11,909 nt of DNA from Euperipatoides rowelli (lineage: Eukaryota > Onychophora > Udeonychophora > Euonychophora > Peripatopsidae): assembly GCA_003024985.2 (NCBI GenBank), contig PXIH01S0002374.1; one strand, written 5' to 3'. The translations under genes and the position numbers were made by a program. Of the stretch, positions 7,811 to 11,909 are shown in pieces (position 1 is the first letter of the stretch; every line of letters starts with the position of its first letter). The notes beneath the pieces were generated by a model, which made no database searches, was not told where the DNA came from, and worked only from the letters and a program-made list of their open reading frames with translations.

Positions 7811-10440
7811 CATCGTCACATAGCCTGCCTATGAAATCATTTTTACTTGCCATATTGATAAAAAATTCTGTCTTGCTAACCAATTCTACCAAGATTATGT
7901 ATAATAATAAAAATGTTTCATTTTGCTCATAGCGGAACACAAATTTTTATTAAAAATTTATGAAGGTAGGCCCTACCCTATTTTTTAAAAAGTAAAATCT
8001 GGGAAAATAGATTAAAAATATTTTTTTTTTTTTTTAAAAAAAAATCACTTCATTGTGTGTGTCCTTTAATTCTGTGGACCAGTGAAAAAGTTATACATGG
8101 TAGATCCTTATCATCTTTGTTAAGGCCGACTTACTCTTGTTCAACTTTTCCATGATGATTGACAAATCGTTGGGTAAGCTACGATTCAGAATCATACAAT
8201 ATTTCCCATTTAAAACTTTGAACAATGTTGAACTTTTGATAAATAGAGAAATTGATTGTTGATCTGTCAATATAATTGCTCTTAAAAGCAGCAGGTGATT
8301 CTGCATCCGCAAAAGGCAAAGCATCATGGGATATGCATTGCGGACATTGATCAAATAGTTCAGCAATGCAGTTTTTGTTAATAAAATAACATTTTGAGGT
8401 AAATATATAAACAGAATTTAAATTGTCTAAATCATCATTAAATAGTCAAACGAATGTAAATGGGCCTGAGGCGTGTAACAGTGAATGAACCAGGGGTAAT
8501 AAGTATAGTTTAATACCCCTTTTTAGTATTATACATGAGAATTCCATTACATGTTGTTTTAAAGGTATCCATATACAACTTGGACTGAAGATCACAGAAT
8601 TGACTCGATTACAAATAAAATGTAAAAAAAAAAGTATAGTGCTAGAAATTTGAAAAACGTTCAAACAAAGAAATTTATTAATAAATAATATCTAAAAAAA
8701 ATTTACCACAATAATTTTAAGTGATACATACTACTGCACACTAGTACAGTTTAAATAATAATTAATGTCAATTATTTTTCAATTTCAAGCCCTGAAATAA
8801 AAACACAAAACGGCTTGCTCAAAAACAATTTGTTGCACTTAGAAATTAAAACCATAAAATATTTTTTTAAAAAAAAAATGTGTGATCCAAACGCCTATAA
8901 AAAAATTTTGGATATGCAAATTATACTCTACAACCTAAGCAGATTTAAATAGTTTTGTTAAAACCACAAAAGTTTACATTTAAATATTTTCGTACTTAAA
9001 TAAGCTACCGCTTAAAATCGTCAAATAAATTAAGAGTAAGAAAGTGGAATATATTTTGATTTGTTTTTGTCCGTTCAATTTAAATAAAAACTTAAAATAT
9101 CTTAGAAGGGGGGAAACGTTTGCATTTCGATATATGCCTCCTTACAATAAGCATGGTACAAAAACGAACTGTCAAACTGTTTTAAATTCCCTTTCACTTA
9201 ATTTACAAGTAAATAAACTTTAATTTTTTTTTTGACAACAAAAAAATTTAATCAAAGAAGAAAGAAAAACATTAAAACATGTTCATAAATACCAATTTGA
9301 AAAACCTATATGATCTAAAACACCTGCTATAGATTTATGAATTAATTTCAAATACAAAAGGACTCCCCCCCCCCGCCCCACTGGTTTCCAAACCATAATA
9401 GTTGGACAATAATATTAAAATGGTTTACCGTCATCAAAATCTCATTAGTATTAATGGAAGATTCCATACTGTCTATATTAAATATAATACCAACTATTCA
9501 AATCAAATAAATATCTTGTAAAGTGCTGGGAATTTTGCATTTTATCCGGTAGGTGACCTCATATGAAAACCAAAATGTACCAATTTAGGCAGTTATTAAT
9601 TAAAGCATCGCTAACAGCACCATTAGTACTTAAAAGAAAGAAGGCAAAACCACCCATCTAAGAAATCCGAAGCACAGACTTAGTTCAATTATTCGGACTT
9701 ATTTTCCACTACACAAATTAAAATGTATATTAACCCAGTCAAGCTAGTTATTTGTACTTTAAAAATATTCCTGATAATGTCCTTAGATAGAGTTGAAGTC
9801 TTCCCCCTGTATGCAATTGGAGTTATCAGAAATAATATACGACTAGTTACTGTATATTCATCAGGGTGGTCTTAAATAATACCTACCGGTAGTTAAAATA
9901 CCTCAAAATCCAACTAAATGATAACCAAGGTAAACTATAATTCAAATGCGTTTTCTTTTTTAAAAAGTTCTAACAAATAAAGGTGAATCGAGCACAAAAT
10001 TCTAGTTGATAACATTGGCTCAGTTTCCCCATATACCATTTGACAAACCACAACCACAAATTGAAGAGGCTGAGCCTCAAAATGGTTAATTTAAAAACGG
10101 GTTCAATTCTAGACTATTACTTGAGGTATTCCCTCTCCGAATGCTTAAAACAATGCAACAAATTCTTCACTAAAAACATTTAAAAACTGTCATTTTAAGG
10201 TAGATGATTCTTACAAAAAATTTACAAACGATTAGACATACAAACACCAACGATAAATGAATAATGTATTCAAAGAAATTGGAGCAGGTTCCTATAGTGA
10301 GATTGCTTGCATTTTAGGATTAGTTTTACAACTGATGCAAACATGTTGATTTCCTGAATAGTAAAAACACAAAGCATAATCAAACGTGTTAACCAAACAA
10401 GAATGTTAATTTAAAAACGATGTATATATCCAATTTTAAA
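7811..10440. other. long AT-rich stretch without recognisable genes
   Basis: This interval contains T15A9 at 8021-8044, a C10-G-C4 run at 9365-9379 and a TACCGGTA palindrome at 9884-9891. A 91-codon ATG frame lies on the minus strand at 8091-8366 and a 72-codon frame at 8446-8664. Both are of chance length at this composition and show no motif that I recognise. A 7-bp stem (8306-8312 with 8338-8344) lies inside the first. I cannot identify any gene, RNA or complete mobile element. Confidence 0.5.
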
Positions 10441-10441
10441 A

Positions 10442-10929
10442 TACAGTAAAACCTGTCTTGAGAGACCACCCCTTCTGCCATGAAATAACAGTCTTTCAAA
10501 ACAGGTGGTCTCTCAAAAGAAGACCTGTCTTGAGAGTCCATCTCTTCTGCTATAAAATAATGGTCTTTCAAAGGAGTTGATTTCAAAAATAAACTTTCCC
10601 CTTTTTTCAACAAAGCCCAATACTGTATTGTAATCCACTAGCCTACAATGTTATATTTTTAGGCATTTACACATTTATTTAAATTTGCTTTTTTTATTAA
10701 TTTTGTCTGTAAATAAAAAGGGCACACTTTTTACAAAGTTCTTGTGGTCTTACAAAAAAGGCTAAATTCAATGCTTGGAATTTAAAAAGACTGGCCACTG
10801 GTCACGTTAGAGAGGGGGTCTTTAATAAGAGGTCGTTTGTGTGAAAAATTGATTGGTGCAAAGAAATTGTGGTCTTTAAAGGCAGGTGGTCTCTCATAGC
10901 AGGGGTCTCTCAAGACAGGTTTTACTGTA
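10442..10929. mobile_element. pogo/Tc1-mariner-like MITE with TA target site
   Basis: The ends are perfect 26-bp inverted repeats, TA included: 10442-10467 and 10904-10929, reading TACAGTAAAACCTGTCTTGA inward from each side. TA directly borders the CAGT start on both sides, as expected for target-site duplications of the Tc1/mariner superfamily; CAGTAAAACC termini are typical of pogo/Tigger-like non-autonomous elements. The body without TA is 484 bp and encodes no transposase. Inside, the left part is a 72-bp tandem repeat (10451-10522 and 10523-10594, diverging in its last third). The module GGTCTCTC or its relatives recurs in both orientations at 10460, 10507, 10562, 10817, 10871, 10888 and 10904. 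Two minus-strand frames (10389-10613, 10782-10973) merely read through these repeats. Confidence 0.88.
10451..10594. repeat. 72-bp tandem repeat inside the MITE
   Basis: Two units start with the same 14 bases, ACCTGTCTTGAGAG, at 10451 and 10523. The first about 50 bp of each unit are closely similar and the rest diverges. The first unit ends with an inverted copy of its own start (CAGGTGGTCTCTCAA at 10502-10516), so each unit can fold on itself. This shows how subterminal modules have multiplied within the element. Confidence 0.75.
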
Positions 10930-10993
10930 GTGTGTATTTGGTGGAAGAAAAAATAGTGACTTGCCTTAAACAATGAAGATATTGAACAGTTGG

Positions 10994-11091
10994 TTAACTT
11001 GGTTTACCAACGACAGGTGAGAACAACTTAGTTGTGCCTAGAATGATTTTAGGTGGGATATTCAGCACTTTGAAGGTGCAAGCACCTGTCC
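10994..11091 (-). CDS. candidate coding exon on minus strand, strand ambiguous
   Basis: A less AT-rich stretch. On the minus strand, TTGATTCAG ends at 11092 as an acceptor. The frame from 11091 gives a peptide with GTGACTFKVL and IPPKIILGTT, reaching TAA at 10996-10994 if used as a last exon. Alternatively a GTAAAC donor at 11007 would make it an internal 84-nt exon in phase 1, compatible with 5939. The family is not recognised. Against it: the plus strand is also open (10998-11126, 42 codons, with an ATG at 11043), and a consensus plus-strand donor CAG-GTGAGA lies at 11014-11022. One reading must be wrong, possibly all. Confidence 0.25.
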
Positions 11092-11267
11092 CTGAATCAA
11101 TATTTGAGTATCAGCAATCGGACTAATTTATTATTAATTTTTTGGTTAAAATTGTTACGATAGAATAATCCAAAAGAGAATCTACTGTATTTAAATAATC
11201 CTGAGCTGATCAAAGTTGATTAATCTTGAGATTAATGCTCTATTAATGTTCGTAACCACGAACTCAC

Positions 11268-11300
11268 CTGCCGAAGCGACCGGTATTAAATATAAATAAA
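11268..11300 (-). CDS. candidate 33-nt exon on minus strand
   Basis: On the minus strand TTTTGCAG ends at 11301 and an excellent donor, GCAG followed by GTGAGT (11267-11262), closes a 33-nt segment. Read in phase 1 in and phase 1 out it is open and would join in frame to 11091 across a 176-nt intron. The exon could be longer if another acceptor is used: the frame stays open upstream to a TAA near 11324. The donor is the strongest minus-strand splice signal I see in the window. The peptide is too short to identify. Confidence 0.22.
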
Positions 11301-11909
11301 CTGCAAAACTAGATGGATGAGTTTAGTACTGAAATCTAGGTCTACTTAGGCTTATATAAAAAATAAGAGAATTAAAGGCTCATTAATATGTCTACGTGCC
11401 AAGTCTCTGACCCATTTTGATGTCTCATGAGCGAAGATGTATCCGTAAATTTGTTCTAGTTTAATTATAGAGTTTGCTTGCAATCAATGAAATTGCTCTT
11501 TACACTAGCCAATCATATTCCTAGTCTTATTTCCAACGGTTGTTTGGGTTTCTAGTTATAAATGTCAAACAGAATTCCAATAAAGCTTTAGAATTGTGAA
11601 AAATATTTTCTGTTTACAGCTTAATTAATGAAAATCATAAGACTATGTCAACAAAATAAATCAATTGGGACAAGAAAAAATGTGGCTATCTTACTTATAA
11701 AACCTTAAGATATGATTGGCTAAACAAGACGGACAACAAACGGATAGGTCTCCTTAATATTTGATTTTTTTCCTGTAATTTAGGATAATTACGAATTGTC
11801 CTTACAATGCTCATGATCATATGGGGTACTATTTGTATTTTACACAATGAATAGGTTGCAGAGAGATATAAATGAACCTTAATATTACTGAGGGTGGCAT
11901 ACAGCTTAA
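11301..11909. other. right flank, no firm gene
   Basis: A less AT-rich patch at about 11377-11460 is open on the minus strand in two frames, one of 46 codons ending in TAA near 11353. From the right edge to 11700 a 70-codon minus-strand frame without recognisable features is also open. Neither has clear splice borders. They could be exon fragments of a minus-strand gene entering from the right, or chance. Confidence 0.35.

Noticed and set aside
8091-8366. 91-codon minus-strand ATG frame
   Set aside because: About one or two frames of this length are expected by chance in 12 kb at this A+T content. I see no domain, signal or splice context that I recognise.
10389-10973. Two minus-strand frames with repeated KDHYF/QDR-like peptides
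   Set aside because: The peptide repetition simply translates the 72-bp and GGTCTCTC modules of the MITE; the frames cross its borders.
1-11909. tRNA, rRNA, CRISPR array, prophage, operon or replication origin
   Set aside because: I looked for the tRNA T-loop box (GGTTCRANTCC type), regularly spaced direct repeats and bacterial gene organisation, and saw none. The window fits a eukaryotic nuclear genome.

Overview
This window looks like a piece of an AT-rich animal nuclear genome, roughly 70% A+T by eye. It has no bacterial architecture: no long open frames, operons or ribosome binding sites. It is full of homopolymer A/T tracts (8 to 16 nt) and carries short non-autonomous DNA transposons. 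A terminal inverted repeat of the type CAGTAAAACCTGTC..., flanked by TA, occurs widely in invertebrate genomes. A marine invertebrate such as a mollusc or echinoderm is my best guess, but I cannot name the group from sequence alone. The longest open frames are 91 to 94 codons, about what chance gives at this composition, and I recognise no protein family.

Layout: 1-1090 is AT-rich DNA with a G-rich patch (G13 run plus a 22-bp tandem duplication) at 669-830. A small, less AT-rich island at 1109-1183 follows a T14-GCAG acceptor and could be the last coding exon of a plus-strand gene. 1600-1750 is a degenerate TACAGTA/TATA repeat. 1750-5570 is AT-rich non-coding DNA with one doubtful short inverted-repeat element at 3088-3293. 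5570-5940 is another less AT-rich stretch with a possible minus-strand terminal exon at 5851-5939. The clearest structure is at 6025-6731: a 691-bp near-perfect palindrome with 8-bp target-site duplications. 7133-7250 (perhaps to about 7810) is a CCGGAGAAT-rich repeat resembling one end of a hAT-like element. 7810-10440 is AT-rich with nothing firm. 10442-10929 is a complete TA-flanked pogo/Tc1-mariner-like MITE built from internal 72-bp repeats. 10990-11300 is a less AT-rich stretch with good splice signals, where a minus-strand exon chain can be drawn but the strand is ambiguous.

The gene model is weak. If the candidate exons are real, a plus-strand gene would end near 1.2 kb and a minus-strand gene would run from the right edge to about 5.85 kb, with the palindrome and the MITE inside a roughly 5-kb intron. 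The transposon calls are well supported; the exon calls are hypotheses, because the opposite strand of the same islands is often open too.
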